This document shows, in pieces, positions 9,278 through 18,650 of a stretch of DNA of 64,000 bases. The stretch covers positions 85,241 through 149,240 of the forward strand of contig NZ_SNZP01000013.1 in NCBI RefSeq assembly GCF_004363805.1. The letters run 5' to 3'. The notes under the pieces are model-generated. The model saw nothing but the letters and a program-made list of their open reading frames with translations, made no database searches and was not told the DNA's origin. The translations under genes and the position numbers were made by a program. Origin of the DNA: Paludibacterium purpuratum (GTDB taxonomy: Bacteria; Pseudomonadota; Gammaproteobacteria; Burkholderiales; Chromobacteriaceae). How positions within the stretch are numbered: the stretch's first letter is position 1; each line of letters starts with the position of its first letter.

Positions 9278-9304
9278 GCGGCGTCGCAGTTTCTGCGGCG
9301 CCGC
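9278..9304. repeat. Strong hairpin between antiporter gene and mpl
   Basis: A 12-bp stem (one G-T pair) around a TTT loop starts 11 bases after the antiporter stop. No T tract follows, so it may be a weak or factor-assisted terminator. Confidence 0.45.
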
Positions 9305-9375
9305 GGGAAATCCGGTTGAGAGGGGGGCTATTCCCGCGTAAGCTACCGGCTTTAATTGTTTTCGCTGTTTACCCT

Positions 9376-10749
9376 ATGCATATCCACATCCTCGGTATCT
9401 GCGGTACCTTCATGGGCGGTGTCGCCGCCCTGGCTCGCGAATCCGGCCATCGGGTTACCGGTTGCGATGCCAACGTCTATCCGCCGATGAGCACCCAGTT
9501 GGAGGCCATGGGCATCGAATTGATTCAGGGCTTCGATGCCGCGCAGGCCGATATCGGCGCCGACATGTTCGTGGTCGGCAACGTGGTCACGCGCGGCAAG
9601 CCGTTGATGGAGGAGATCCTTAACCGTGGCCTGCCGTACTGCTCCGGGCCGCAGTGGCTGGCCGAGCATGTGCTGCGCGACCGCTGGGTGCTTGCCGTGG
9701 CCGGCACGCACGGCAAAACCACCACCAGCTCGATGCTGGCCTGGATTCTTGAACATGCCGGCCTGGCGCCGGGCTTCCTGATCGGCGGCATTCCGCAGAA
9801 CTTCGGCGTGTCGGCGCGCATGCCGGGCCGGCCGACGCAGGATCCGGCAAGTCTCAGCCCATTCTTCGTCATCGAGGCCGACGAATACGATACGGCCTTC
9901 TTCGACAAGCGGTCCAAGTTCGTGCATTACCACCCGCGGACGGCCATTCTCAACAACCTGGAATACGATCACGCCGACATTTTCGCCGACCTGGCGGCCA
10001 TCGAGACGCAATTCCACCACCTGGTGCGCACCATTCCCGCCAACGGCCGCATTGTGGTCAATGGACGCGAAGAGAGCCTCGCGCGCGTGCTGGCACAGGG
10101 CTGCTGGACGCCGGTCGAGTCGTTCGGCGTGGCCGGCGGTTGGCAGGCAGGGCCGAGCGACGATCAAGGACACTTCGACGTCCTGTTCGACGGACAGCGG
10201 CAGGGGCGTGTCGCCTGGGAACTGTTGGGCGAGCACAACCGCATGAATGCCTTGGCGGCGATCGCCGCCGCGCGTCATGTCGGCGTAACGGCGCAAACCG
10301 CCATCGAGGCGCTGACGCATTTCCGCAATGTGAAACGCCGTATGGAAGTTCGCGGCGAGGTAAATGGCATTACGGTTTACGACGACTTCGCCCACCACCC
10401 GACGGCGATCGCCACCACGGTTGCAGGGCTGCGCAGCAAGGTGGGTTCGGCGCGCATCCTGGCCGTGCTCGAACCGCGCTCGAATACCATGAAGCTCGGC
10501 ACCATGAAGGACGCTTTGCCACAGGCACTCGCCGATGCCGACTTGGTGTTCTGTTCGGCGGCAGGGCTCGGCTGGCATCCGGCCGAAGCGTTGGCGCCGC
10601 TGGGCGAACGTGCGCGAACCTTCGACGATTTCGAGTCAATGTTGACGGCGATTCTGCAAACCGCCCGGCCGGGGGATCAACTGCTGGTCATGAGTAACGG
10701 CGGCTTCAACGGCATCCACCAGAAACTGCTGGATGGTTTGAAATCGTAG
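9376..10749 (+). CDS. mpl: UDP-N-acetylmuramate:L-Ala-gamma-D-Glu-meso-DAP ligase
   Basis: Mpl re-attaches the recycled murein tripeptide to UDP-MurNAc. The 457-residue product starts MHIHILGICGTFMGG and has the Mur-ligase ATP loop GTHGKTTTSS, the ExDEYDTAFFD motif, and the later YDDFAHHPTAI motif, as expected for Mpl rather than MurC. An upstream in-frame codon at 9316 would add 20 residues without homology to the family and is rejected. Confidence 0.95.
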   Translation: MHIHILGICGTFMGGVAALARESGHRVTGCDANVYPPMSTQLEAMGIELIQGFDAAQADIGADMFVVGNVVTRGKPLMEEILNRGLPYCSGPQWLAEHVLRDRWVLAVAGTHGKTTTSSMLAWILEHAGLAPGFLIGGIPQNFGVSARMPGRPTQDPASLSPFFVIEADEYDTAFFDKRSKFVHYHPRTAILNNLEYDHADIFADLAAIETQFHHLVRTIPANGRIVVNGREESLARVLAQGCWTPVESFGVAGGWQAGPSDDQGHFDVLFDGQRQGRVAWELLGEHNRMNALAAIAAARHVGVTAQTAIEALTHFRNVKRRMEVRGEVNGITVYDDFAHHPTAIATTVAGLRSKVGSARILAVLEPRSNTMKLGTMKDALPQALADADLVFCSAAGLGWHPAEALAPLGERARTFDDFESMLTAILQTARPGDQLLVMSNGGFNGIHQKLLDGLKS

Positions 10750-10757
10750 GAAGGTAG

Positions 10758-10782
10758 GGTGCAATGCCTGTGGCATTGCGCC
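10758..10782. repeat. REP-like palindrome between mpl and the transporter gene
   Basis: GGTGCAATGCC pairs with GGCATTGCGCC around TGT, giving an 11-bp stem. The flanking TAGGGTGCAAT...ATTGCGCC resembles short palindromic repeats scattered in many proteobacterial intergenic regions. It sits between convergent genes and has no T tract. Confidence 0.4.
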
Positions 10783-10795
10783 GAAGCGGAGGGGG

Positions 10796-12049
10796 CTACA
10801 GGTGCGTACCCACCCAGTAGCTGACCATCACCAAGAGGCCCGCCAGCAGTACCAGTACACTGGCCCGTTCGCGATAGATCGCCAAACGCGGTACGCGGCG
10901 GAATATGTAGACCGGCATCACATAGCAGACCAGCGCGATGATCGGCGCGGCCACCATGCCGATCAGCGCCAGGATCGATGGGTCGGCCAGCGCGAATCCC
11001 CACAGCGGTAGGGCAATCGCCAAGGTGGTGATCCACTCCAGCGAGTGGAGTCCGTGCGGATGTTGCTGCTGGCGCCGCCATTGGCCGAGCAGGCCGATCA
11101 GACCGTTGCGCGCGCCGAGAAAGGCCGAAAAGTACGAGTGCAGGATGGTGGCGAATGCCAACAGCGGAAGGCTGTAGCGCAATAGGCGCGGCTTGATGTG
11201 CAGGGACATCAGCGTCAGCACGTCGATGTTGTGTTGCAATGCGAAGGTCAAGTCGTGTTGTTCGGTGGCCAGCACGCAGGAGAAGGTGAAGAACAGTACG
11301 AACACCAACAGCATCAGGCTGCTCCAGTACACGGCGCGGTCGCTACGACGCATCGCCACGCGCGCGTCCGGGTAGTGGCGCCGGTAGGAGGCCGCCAGCA
11401 TGGCGCAAATCGGCGAAAAATCCATACTGAAATACAGGATCGGCACGATCAGCAACAGACTCTTGCTCAAAGCCCAGGCGTCGGGCACCTGCGCGAACAT
11501 CGCCGGGTTCCAGCTCGGAATCAGGTAGATCGACAGGAACAACAGCGCGGCGATCAGCGGAAAGGCGATGCCCGAGGTGATGCGCAGGATGGCGCTTTCG
11601 CCGGCGGTCAGCATGACCGCCGATAGGCCCAGTGCGATCAGTAGGCACAGAATCGGCCGCGGCATGGCTTCCAGGCCGAGCTGGTTTTCGATATACGTGG
11701 CGGCGATGTTGATCATGCCGGTGGCGAATGCCACCACCAGTGCCAAGTAGAACATCAAGTAGAGCAGGCTGACCGCCAGGCCGGCTGCGCCGCCCAAGTC
11801 GTCCTCCACCACCTGAGGCAGTTCGCAAGGTTGCTTGTGGGTGACGACCAAGTGCGTCAGTGTGCGATGCGAAAGCCAAACCACCGGAAAACTGACGCAG
11901 CTGAGAATCAGCACCGGCCAGATGCCGCCGAATCCCGCTTGGATCGGTAGAAAGAGTATGCCGGCGCCCACGGCGGTGCCGAACAAGGTGAGAATCCACT
12001 CCACATCGTGCTGGGTCGTGCCAGCTTTCATCCCGGCCGGTATATTCAT
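10796..12049 (-). CDS. Serine/threonine-type amino acid permease (HAAAP family)
   Basis: The 417-residue inner-membrane protein has about 11 transmembrane segments and the N-terminal GTAVGAGILFLPI motif of the hydroxy/aromatic amino acid permease family (SdaC, TdcC, YhjV). It lies downstream of pflB in the same direction, which recalls the E. coli tdc operon, where TdcC imports threonine/serine and TdcE is a pyruvate/2-ketobutyrate formate lyase. Serine or threonine is therefore the likely substrate, by inference. The gap of 173 bases to pflB may hold its own promoter. Confidence 0.85.
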   Translation of the reverse strand: MNIPAGMKAGTTQHDVEWILTLFGTAVGAGILFLPIQAGFGGIWPVLILSCVSFPVVWLSHRTLTHLVVTHKQPCELPQVVEDDLGGAAGLAVSLLYLMFYLALVVAFATGMINIAATYIENQLGLEAMPRPILCLLIALGLSAVMLTAGESAILRITSGIAFPLIAALLFLSIYLIPSWNPAMFAQVPDAWALSKSLLLIVPILYFSMDFSPICAMLAASYRRHYPDARVAMRRSDRAVYWSSLMLLVFVLFFTFSCVLATEQHDLTFALQHNIDVLTLMSLHIKPRLLRYSLPLLAFATILHSYFSAFLGARNGLIGLLGQWRRQQQHPHGLHSLEWITTLAIALPLWGFALADPSILALIGMVAAPIIALVCYVMPVYIFRRVPRLAIYRERASVLVLLAGLLVMVSYWVGTHL

Positions 12050-12222
12050 TTGATCTTATTGGTTTGCCTGTGTGATTGCCGGTTGTGCTCGTTGATTGCG
12101 AGGGCGCGGCAGATGTCGGCGTCAGTATAGCCTGGAACGAGCCCATGCCGCAGCCAAACCCGGAGCAGGCACATGGCAAATGTCGGTGCCGTGCCTGTCC
12201 GGTTGTCTACCGCGAGTGCCCC

Positions 12223-14478
12223 CTACATGGCGGCGTGGAAGGTGCGGTGGATGACGTCCAACTGTTGCTCGCGCGACAGCTTGACGAAGTTCACCGCATA
12301 GCCGGATACCCGGATCGTCAGTTGCGGGTATAGCTCCGGATGCTCCATGGCATCTTCCAGTTTCGCCCGATCCAGCACGTTGACGTTGACATGGAAGCCG
12401 CCGGCGCAGCAATAACCGTCCAGGCAGGCAGATAGATTGGCGATCCGTTCGGATAGCGTGTGGCCCAGTGCATCCGGCGTGGCCGAGGCGGTCCAACTGA
12501 TACCGTCTTGCGCATCGTCGTAGGGCAGCTTGGCCACCGAGGCGCCGGCGGCGACGAAACCCAGGTGGTCGCGGCCGTTCATCGGGTTGGCGCCCGGTGC
12601 GAACGGTTCGCCGGCGCGGCGGCCATCCGGCGTATTGCCGGTCTTCTTGCCGTATACCACATTGGACGTGATGGTCAGCACCGACTGGGTCGGCATGGCT
12701 TGGCGATAGGTCTTTTGCCGCCGCACCTTGTCCATGAAACGATGCACCAGATCCACGGCGATCTGGTCGACTCGGTCGTCGTTGTTGCCGAAGGCAGGGT
12801 AGGTGCCGTCGATCTCGAAATCCACCGCCAGACCCTGCTCGTTGCGCAGAATACGCACCTTGGCGTATTTGATGGCGGACAGCGAGTCGGCGGCCACCGA
12901 CAGGCCGGCAATGCCGCAAGCCATGGTGCGCAGGATGTCGCGGTCGTGCAGCGCCATTTCGATGCGCTCGTAGGCGTACTTGTCGTGCATGTAGTGGATG
13001 CAGTTGAGTGCCTTGACGTAAGTGCGCGCCAGCCAATCGAGCAGCAGATCGTATTTGATCATCACTTCGTTGAAATCGAGTAGCTCACCCGAGATCGGGG
13101 TGAAGCCGCGCGCCACGCGCACGCCGGATTTCTCGTCCACGCCACCGTTGATCGCATACAGCAGCGCCTTGGCCAGGTTGGCGCGCGCGCCGAAGAACTG
13201 CATCTGCTTGCCGATGCGCATGGCCGAGACGCAGCAGGCGATGCCGTAGTCGTCGCCCCAGTGCGGGCGCATGACGTCGTCGCTCTCGTACTGGATCGAA
13301 CTGGTGTCGATCGAGGCCTTGGCGCAGAAATCCTTGAAGCCCTGCGGCAGATGTTCCGACCACAGCACCGTCAGGTTCGGCTCCGGTGCCGGACCCAGAT
13401 TGAATAGCGTATTGAGGAAGCGGAAGCTGTTCTTGGTCACCAGTGTGCGGCCGTCCATGGCCATGCCGCCGATGCTTTCGGTCACCCAGGTCGGGTCGCC
13501 GGAGAACAGTTCGTTGTACTCCGGCGTACGCAGGAAGCGCACGATACGCAGCTTGATCACCAGGTCGTCGATCAGCTCCTGCGCGCGTTCCTCGTCAAGC
13601 CGACCCGCGTTCAGGTCGCGCTGGAGGTAGACGTCGAGGAAGGTGGAGACGCGGCCAAGCGACATGGCGGCGCCGTTTTGTTCTTTGATGGCCGCAAGGT
13701 AGCCGAAGTACAGCCATTGCACCGCTTCTTGCGCACTGTGCGCCGGGCGGCCGATATCGAAGCCGTAGCTCGCCGCCATGCTCTTGAGTTCGCCTAGTGC
13801 GCGATATTGTTCCGACAACTCTTCGCGCAGCCGGATCACGTCCTCGGTGAAGTCGCGCTCGTCCAGTTCGTCATACAGCGCTTGCCGGTCGGCGATCAAG
13901 CGGTCGATACCGTACAGGGCCACGCGGCGGTAGTCGCCGATGATGCGGCCACGGCCATAGGCGTCCGGCAAGCCGGTGATGATGCCCGACTTGCGCGCGG
14001 CGCGAATTTCCGCGTTATAGGCATCGAAAGTGCCTTGGTTGTGATCCTTGCGATAGCGGCTGAAGACATCCTTCAGCGTCGGGTCGAGTTGGTAGCCGTA
14101 GGCGTTGAGCGCCGTCTCGACCATCCGGATGCCGGAGAAGGGCATGATGGCACGTTTGAGCGGCGCGTCGGTCTGTAGACCGACGATCAACTCCCGCTCC
14201 TTGAGGATATAGCCCGGACCATAGGCGGTGATACCGGCGCCGACGTCGGTGCTGACGTCCAACACGCCTTTTTCCCGTTCTTGTTTGAGCAGTGGAGTCA
14301 GCGCTTCCCAGACGGCACGGGTGCGGCTGCTTGCGCCGGATAGAAAGCCCGCATCGCCGGTATAGGGCGTGATGTTCAGTTGGATGAAGTCGCGTACATC
14401 GATGGCATGTTGCCAGTTGCCGGGCTGGAAACCTTCCCAAGGATCTAACGATGCTGCGGCACGGTCGGTGGTAAGCAT
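12223..14478 (-). CDS. pflB: Formate C-acetyltransferase (pyruvate formate lyase)
   Basis: This glycyl-radical enzyme splits pyruvate with CoA into acetyl-CoA and formate under anaerobic conditions. The 751-residue product has the adjacent catalytic cysteines Cys415-Cys416 in [10 protein letters not shown]. The C-terminal radical motif RVSGYAV carries Gly726, 25 residues from the end, as in E. coli PflB. AGGAGAGG-like purines precede the start. The radical-installing activase PflA is not found in this window; the only radical SAM protein here is QueE. An atypical PilZ-like gene lies 36 bases upstream in the same direction. Confidence 0.96.
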   Translation of the reverse strand: MLTTDRAAASLDPWEGFQPGNWQHAIDVRDFIQLNITPYTGDAGFLSGASSRTRAVWEALTPLLKQEREKGVLDVSTDVGAGITAYGPGYILKERELIVGLQTDAPLKRAIMPFSGIRMVETALNAYGYQLDPTLKDVFSRYRKDHNQGTFDAYNAEIRAARKSGIITGLPDAYGRGRIIGDYRRVALYGIDRLIADRQALYDELDERDFTEDVIRLREELSEQYRALGELKSMAASYGFDIGRPAHSAQEAVQWLYFGYLAAIKEQNGAAMSLGRVSTFLDVYLQRDLNAGRLDEERAQELIDDLVIKLRIVRFLRTPEYNELFSGDPTWVTESIGGMAMDGRTLVTKNSFRFLNTLFNLGPAPEPNLTVLWSEHLPQGFKDFCAKASIDTSSIQYESDDVMRPHWGDDYGIACCVSAMRIGKQMQFFGARANLAKALLYAINGGVDEKSGVRVARGFTPISGELLDFNEVMIKYDLLLDWLARTYVKALNCIHYMHDKYAYERIEMALHDRDILRTMACGIAGLSVAADSLSAIKYAKVRILRNEQGLAVDFEIDGTYPAFGNNDDRVDQIAVDLVHRFMDKVRRQKTYRQAMPTQSVLTITSNVVYGKKTGNTPDGRRAGEPFAPGANPMNGRDHLGFVAAGASVAKLPYDDAQDGISWTASATPDALGHTLSERIANLSACLDGYCCAGGFHVNVNVLDRAKLEDAMEHPELYPQLTIRVSGYAVNFVKLSREQQLDVIHRTFHAAM

Positions 14479-14514
14479 GGAACCTCTCCTAAAATCGGTG
14501 CCACGGGGCTGCCC

Positions 14515-15027
14515 CTAGCGTGCCAGGATGCCTCGGCGGTGGCGCCGGAAAACCCATTTCTCCCACAGGTGCAAGGTGAACTCGTCGAGTGCCGGCAGGA
14601 TGTCCAGCGTGATCTGATGTTGCCCGCCCTCTATCGGCACGCTGGCGCTGACGGTCGCCGCCAGATAGAGCACCAGCGCCGAATCGGCGTGCGGGAACAT
14701 CTCGATCCGCAGTTTTTCGCCCAGCGTGTACGGGTGCTGCGAGAGCCAGCCGATCGCGTCGAGCCCGACGCGGCAGGAGGTCAGCATCGGCCGTTCCGGA
14801 TAGCGCGACAGTAGGCTGACTTCCAGTGCCAGATCCAACTTGGCTTCCAAGCGTTGCAAGAGCGGATCGGTGTTTTCCACGCTGTCGACCGGCGCCGCCA
14901 GGACGCGAAGCGCCAGCCGGGTTTCCCGTACCTGTTGCGGCGTGCAGGCACTTTGCGCCATCGGGATGGCGGCGAAGGGGAGCTCGGCATCGAAACTGGC
15001 GGTGGTAAGCGTTGGCAGCGGTGACAT
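14515..15027 (-). CDS. Atypical PilZ-domain-like protein
   Basis: The 170-residue protein has a helical middle (residues about 50-75, LLQRLEAKLDLALEVSLL). A PilZ-like beta region follows, and the C-terminus LHLWEKWVFRRHRRGI strongly resembles the atypical PilZ domain proteins (PilZ_2-like), several of which bind or relate to cyclic di-GMP. The canonical RxxxR and NxSxxG motifs are not visible, so nucleotide binding is uncertain. The start is preceded by GAGGAAA. It is 36 bases upstream of pflB and probably co-transcribed with it. Assignment is by pattern recognition only. Confidence 0.65.
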   Translation of the reverse strand: MSPLPTLTTASFDAELPFAAIPMAQSACTPQQVRETRLALRVLAAPVDSVENTDPLLQRLEAKLDLALEVSLLSRYPERPMLTSCRVGLDAIGWLSQHPYTLGEKLRIEMFPHADSALVLYLAATVSASVPIEGGQHQITLDILPALDEFTLHLWEKWVFRRHRRGILAR

Positions 15028-15075
15028 GTTTTCCTCGAACCTATTCCATATTCATTGAAGCATAATCGGTGAAAT

Positions 15076-15930
15076 TTAGCGGAACAAACGCAAGATGCCA
15101 TCCAGGCCGCCGGCATTGATGGTCGCATCCGCCTGCGCGCGCACCACCGGCTTGGCATGGAATGCCACGCCAATGCCGGCTTCGGTCAGCATCTTCAAAT
15201 CGTTGGCGCCGTCGCCGACCGCCAGCACCTGGTCGGCTCGCAGTCCCAGGCGTTCGCGCGTCTCGATCAGCAGCTCGCGCTTGGCATCGGCATCGACGAT
15301 TCGTCCCTGCACGCGGCCGGTCAGCTTGCCGTCGCGCACTTCCAGTTGGTTGGCGAAGCTGTAGTCGAGTCCAAGATGCTGCTGAAGCCGGTCGGTGAAG
15401 TAGGTGAAGCCGCCGGAAACCAGCATGAATTTCACGCCGTGCTGCCGACAGGCGGCGACAAGCCGCTCCGCGCCGGGCGTCAAGCGCACCCGCTCAGCAT
15501 AGACCTGTTCCAGCGCCGCGGCATCGAGTCCGGCCAAGAGCGCGACGCGTTCGACCAGCGAGGCGGAAAAATCGAGTTCGCCGCGCATCGAACGTTCGGT
15601 GATCGCCGCCACCTGCGCTTTCAGGCCTTGCATGTCGGCGATCTCATCGATGCACTCGATGGTGATCAGCGTCGAGTCCATATCCGAGACGACCAGTCCC
15701 AGGTCGGCAAAGCGCATGTCGGATGGTAACCAGCCCGCGTCCCACGACCAGTCGTGGCAGAGCTCGGCAACGATCGCGCGCGCGCCGGTACTGGCGCCAG
15801 CCAGCCGTGCCTGGGTCGGCTCGGGGCGTTCGATGGCGTGGGCGGCAGTCAGTTCGACCAGCCGGGAAAGCCGCGCGTCGTCGAGCGGCTCGGCGGATTG
15901 CACAACCAGGGTAGTAGCGTTTGCGGTCAT
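15076..15930 (-). CDS. serB: Phosphoserine phosphatase
   Basis: SerB performs the last step of serine synthesis. The 284-residue product has a short N-terminal regulatory region and then the HAD core, with nucleophile Asp83 and Asp85 in VSDMDST, followed by ECIDEIAD, the SGGF motif and VGDGANDLKML. The frame is open for another 142 codons upstream, but that part lies antiparallel or over queE and a terminator. The start at MTANATTLVV gives the length usual in Neisseriales. A terminator separates it from queE, so it probably has its own promoter. Confidence 0.93.
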   Translation of the reverse strand: MTANATTLVVQSAEPLDDARLSRLVELTAAHAIERPEPTQARLAGASTGARAIVAELCHDWSWDAGWLPSDMRFADLGLVVSDMDSTLITIECIDEIADMQGLKAQVAAITERSMRGELDFSASLVERVALLAGLDAAALEQVYAERVRLTPGAERLVAACRQHGVKFMLVSGGFTYFTDRLQQHLGLDYSFANQLEVRDGKLTGRVQGRIVDADAKRELLIETRERLGLRADQVLAVGDGANDLKMLTEAGIGVAFHAKPVVRAQADATINAGGLDGILRLFR

Positions 15931-16000
15931 CGGCGTCGAAAGAGGGATCGGGCCAACGATTATGTCACGCCCGCCGTTGGATGACATCTTTCTATCGAGC

Positions 16001-16030
16001 GAAAAATACTCGCCCCCGGGGCAGGGGGCG
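16001..16030 (-). terminator. Rho-independent terminator after queE
   Basis: On the minus strand CGCCCCC pairs with GGGGGCG around a 6-base loop, followed by AGTATTTTT. It begins 13 bases after the queE stop. Confidence 0.75.
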
Positions 16031-16042
16031 ATGGCGCCGACA

Positions 16043-16672
16043 TCAGCGAATGCGGATCGTTTTGTGAGTCTGCAGCGACAGGCGCCAGCGAGGGTGCGCC
16101 AGGCAATAGGCGATGGCGGCTTGCAGATTGGCGTCGGCATCCGGCCCATCCATCGGCTGCAGATACCAGTGGGTGAAGTCGAGGTGCTCGAAGGTTTCGG
16201 GCAGGGCGGTCTGCTGTGGGTAGACCAGCTTGAGCTCGCTGCCGGAGGTCTGCCGCAGCGGCGCGCCGGCCTTGGGGCTGACGCAGAGCCAGTCGATGCC
16301 CTGCGGGGCGACAACGGTGCCGTTGGTCTCCACCGCCACCTCGAAGCCGCGTGCATGCAGCGCGTCGATCAGGGGGGCGTCCAGTTGCAACAGCGGCTCG
16401 CCGCCGGTACAGACCACGTAGGGCCGGCCTTGATTGCGATCCGGCCAGGCGGCGGCGACGCGCTCGGCCAGCGCTTCGGCGTCGGCGAACTTGCCGCCGT
16501 CCGGGCCGGTGCCGACGAAGTCGGTATCGCAGAATTGGCAGATGGCCTGGGCGCGATGACGCTCCTTGCCGCTCCACAGGTTACAGCCGGCAAAGCGGCA
16601 GAACACCGCGGCGCGGCCGGTCTGTCCGCCCTCGCCCTGCAGCGTGTAGAAGATTTCCTTGACGGTGTACAT
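16043..16672 (-). CDS. queE: 7-carboxy-7-deazaguanine synthase (radical SAM)
   Basis: QueE converts 6-carboxytetrahydropterin to 7-carboxy-7-deazaguanine in the pathway to queuosine. The 209-residue protein starts MYTVKEIFYTLQGEG. It has the unusual C-x14-C-x2-C iron-sulfur cluster motif (GCNLW...ICQFCDTDF), which is the spacing known for Burkholderia and E. coli QueE. TGGEPLLQ is the SAM-binding GGE region. It follows queD by 10 bases and closes the queC-queD-queE operon. Confidence 0.95.
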   Translation of the reverse strand: MYTVKEIFYTLQGEGGQTGRAAVFCRFAGCNLWSGKERHRAQAICQFCDTDFVGTGPDGGKFADAEALAERVAAAWPDRNQGRPYVVCTGGEPLLQLDAPLIDALHARGFEVAVETNGTVVAPQGIDWLCVSPKAGAPLRQTSGSELKLVYPQQTALPETFEHLDFTHWYLQPMDGPDADANLQAAIAYCLAHPRWRLSLQTHKTIRIR

Positions 16673-16682
16673 GGCGTTCTCT

Positions 16683-17705
16683 TTACAGCAGCGGCCAACG
16701 CATGTCGTGATCGAAGGTGAGCGACACGCCGCGCTCGGCGGTGTCGTACAGGTCGATGCGCGACAATTCTGGCACCAGCGGCGCCAGGTGGACGTGCACC
16801 CATTCCGCCACCGACGTGCTCTTGCCGTTGCGGATGCCGGACAGGCGGTCGAGCGGGTTGTGATCCAACTGGCGGTAGACCGGCTTGAAGCGGTCCTTCA
16901 CGTCGCCGAAGTCGAGCACCCACCCCATGGTGCGATCCAGGTCGCCGGTCAGCATCAGGCGAATCAAATAGCTGTGGCCGGTATAGGCGCCGTCTTGTGC
17001 GAACGGCACCGCGCTTTCGAAGCGTTGTTCTTTCCAGATGTTGAAGTGCTGACCATCGTATTGGCTGCCGGCACTGTGGGTCTCGCGGACTTCGACCCAG
17101 GCCAGGCCCGGCAGCGTATCGCGCAAGCGCTCGAACAGCCATTTGGCCAGCACTTCGCTGGTCGGGTTGTCCAGGCCGTCGATATCGTTTAGATAGCGGT
17201 GGTTGAGTCGCTCGAACAACGGCTGCCAAGCAGCCTCCAGCCGCATGTGGTCGCAACGGGCGGCATCGGCGAACAAGCGCACGCCGAAGCGGTGGCCGTG
17301 CAGGCGACCGCATTTGTGGCCGGCCGGCACTTGCGGCAGCTGGTGCGCGGCTTCGAACGAGACGGTCAGGCTGACCAGTGCCAGGTTGTTGTCGACCAGT
17401 GCGCCGCGGCGCATCGAGCTTTGCAGGGCCAGCGTCACCGGGCTGGAAATACTATCGGCTAGGTAACGGGCGATGCCCAGGTCGTCCGGATCGGCCAGCG
17501 TGTCGTTGATCTGGGCGTAGTGGAGCGGGGCGGCCGCGGTGGCGAGCGCCGCTTCCAGCGTAGCCTGGTCGGTATGCGTGGCGTCGGCGCGCGCCAGGGC
17601 GCGGAAGCTATGGCCGTGCGTATTGATCAATCGCTCGTCGGTCGCGCCGGGAATACGGCGGGCGGCCTCGAAACCGGTGGCGGCCAGTAGGAAGGTCGTA
17701 TGCAT
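16683..17705 (-). CDS. queD: Three-domain 6-carboxytetrahydropterin synthase (QueD)
   Basis: QueD turns dihydroneopterin triphosphate into 6-carboxytetrahydropterin. Usual QueD has about 120 residues; this product has 340 and looks like three tandem PTPS-fold units. Only the middle unit (about 113-216) keeps the full active site: His121, Cys132, His136, His138 and the RET motif with Glu208. Unit 1 (1-112) has FEAARR and THGHS but lacks the catalytic Cys and one zinc His. Unit 3 (about 222-340) has RFES, TGHSYLIRL and LDHNPL but also lacks the Cys and the HxH pair. The outer units may be structural. The start is 2 bases after the queC stop. Confidence 0.9.
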   Translation of the reverse strand: MHTTFLLAATGFEAARRIPGATDERLINTHGHSFRALARADATHTDQATLEAALATAAAPLHYAQINDTLADPDDLGIARYLADSISSPVTLALQSSMRRGALVDNNLALVSLTVSFEAAHQLPQVPAGHKCGRLHGHRFGVRLFADAARCDHMRLEAAWQPLFERLNHRYLNDIDGLDNPTSEVLAKWLFERLRDTLPGLAWVEVRETHSAGSQYDGQHFNIWKEQRFESAVPFAQDGAYTGHSYLIRLMLTGDLDRTMGWVLDFGDVKDRFKPVYRQLDHNPLDRLSGIRNGKSTSVAEWVHVHLAPLVPELSRIDLYDTAERGVSLTFDHDMRWPLL

Positions 17706-17707
17706 GT

Positions 17708-18412
17708 TCAGCTCCGCGCGGTACGCACGACCAGCGGATCGGCGATGCCGGCATCCGCGAAGCCCTTGGCGCGCAGGCGGCACGAGTCGCACTGGCCGCA
17801 GGGCGGCACGGCGCCGTTGTAGCAAGTATGGCTCCAGGCCATGGCCTCCATCGCGCCGACTTCTTGCGCCAGGTGCACCGTCTGCGCTTTGGTCAGGTAC
17901 ATCAGCGGGGCATGTAAGGACAGCGGTGCGTCCATGCCGAGGCGAATCGCCAGTTCCAGCGCCTTGAGCGTGTTTTCGCGGCAGTCGGGATAACCGGAGT
18001 AGTCGGTCTGGGCCACGCCGGTGACGATGTGGCGTATGCCGCGGGTGTAGGCCAGCGCGGTGGCGAAAGTCAGGAAGATCAGGTTGCGCCCCGGCACGAA
18101 AGTGTTGGGCAGGGCCGCGCTGTCGGGTGTGTCGCCGGTCTGCGGCGCGATGGCTGCGTCGGTGAGCGCATTGCCGCCGATGGCGCCAAAGGTGTCGATC
18201 GGCAACTCGATTTGCTCGACGCCGGCAATGGCGGCGACTTTTCGTGCGCTATCGAGTTCGATGCGGTGGCGCTGACCGTAGTCGAACGTGACCGCCGAGA
18301 CGTTGGCAAGGCCGAAGCGGCGGATCGCCCAAAAGAGGCAGGTGGTCGAGTCCTGGCCGCCGGAGAGGACGACCAGGGCCTTTTCGTTGTTTTGTTCCAT
18401 ACAATGTTCCAT
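17708..18412 (-). CDS. queC: 7-cyano-7-deazaguanine (preQ0) synthase
   Basis: QueC makes preQ0 from 7-carboxy-7-deazaguanine with ammonia and ATP. The 234-residue product has the PP-loop LSGGQDSTT and, near the C-terminus, the zinc-binding cysteines of CYNGAVPPCGQCDSCRLR. It is the first gene of the queCDE operon. A second possible start (MEQNNEK) lies four codons downstream. I looked for a preQ1 riboswitch in the 238-base leader and did not recognise one. Confidence 0.95.
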   Translation of the reverse strand: MEHCMEQNNEKALVVLSGGQDSTTCLFWAIRRFGLANVSAVTFDYGQRHRIELDSARKVAAIAGVEQIELPIDTFGAIGGNALTDAAIAPQTGDTPDSAALPNTFVPGRNLIFLTFATALAYTRGIRHIVTGVAQTDYSGYPDCRENTLKALELAIRLGMDAPLSLHAPLMYLTKAQTVHLAQEVGAMEAMAWSHTCYNGAVPPCGQCDSCRLRAKGFADAGIADPLVVRTARS

Positions 18413-18650
18413 CGATAAACAGTCGAGGTCGCGGCACTCGGGATCGGTCTCACCCGGCGCGGCAGTCGGAGGCGGGCCTCCGGAGCAACCCCATAGTGTA
18501 GCCGTTTTCGTGTCACGCAGCCAGAAAATCCCCTGTTACTCGATGACGGCTCGTCCGTGCGTCATTGCTTTATTTATGGTTCAACGGCGACCGGGCTGCT
18601 CTACTTTATGTGGCTTGCATTGCCTTGCCGCTAGCCCGTACTCTTCTCCG

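Noticed and set aside
9352..10578. Minus-strand open frame of 408 codons opposite mpl
   Set aside because: It is an antisense shadow of mpl with no protein-family pattern.
15931..16356. N-terminal extension of serB by 142 codons
   Set aside because: The extension crosses the queE terminator and the queE coding region and does not resemble SerB.
16043..16672. Radical SAM protein as the activase of pflB
   Set aside because: The C-x14-C-x2-C motif, the start MYTVKEIFYTLQGEG and the operon with queC and queD identify it as QueE, not PflA.
18413..18650. PreQ1 riboswitch before queC
   Set aside because: A GGAGG/CCTCC hairpin is present, but I do not see the C-rich pseudoknot with A-rich tail of preQ1 classes.
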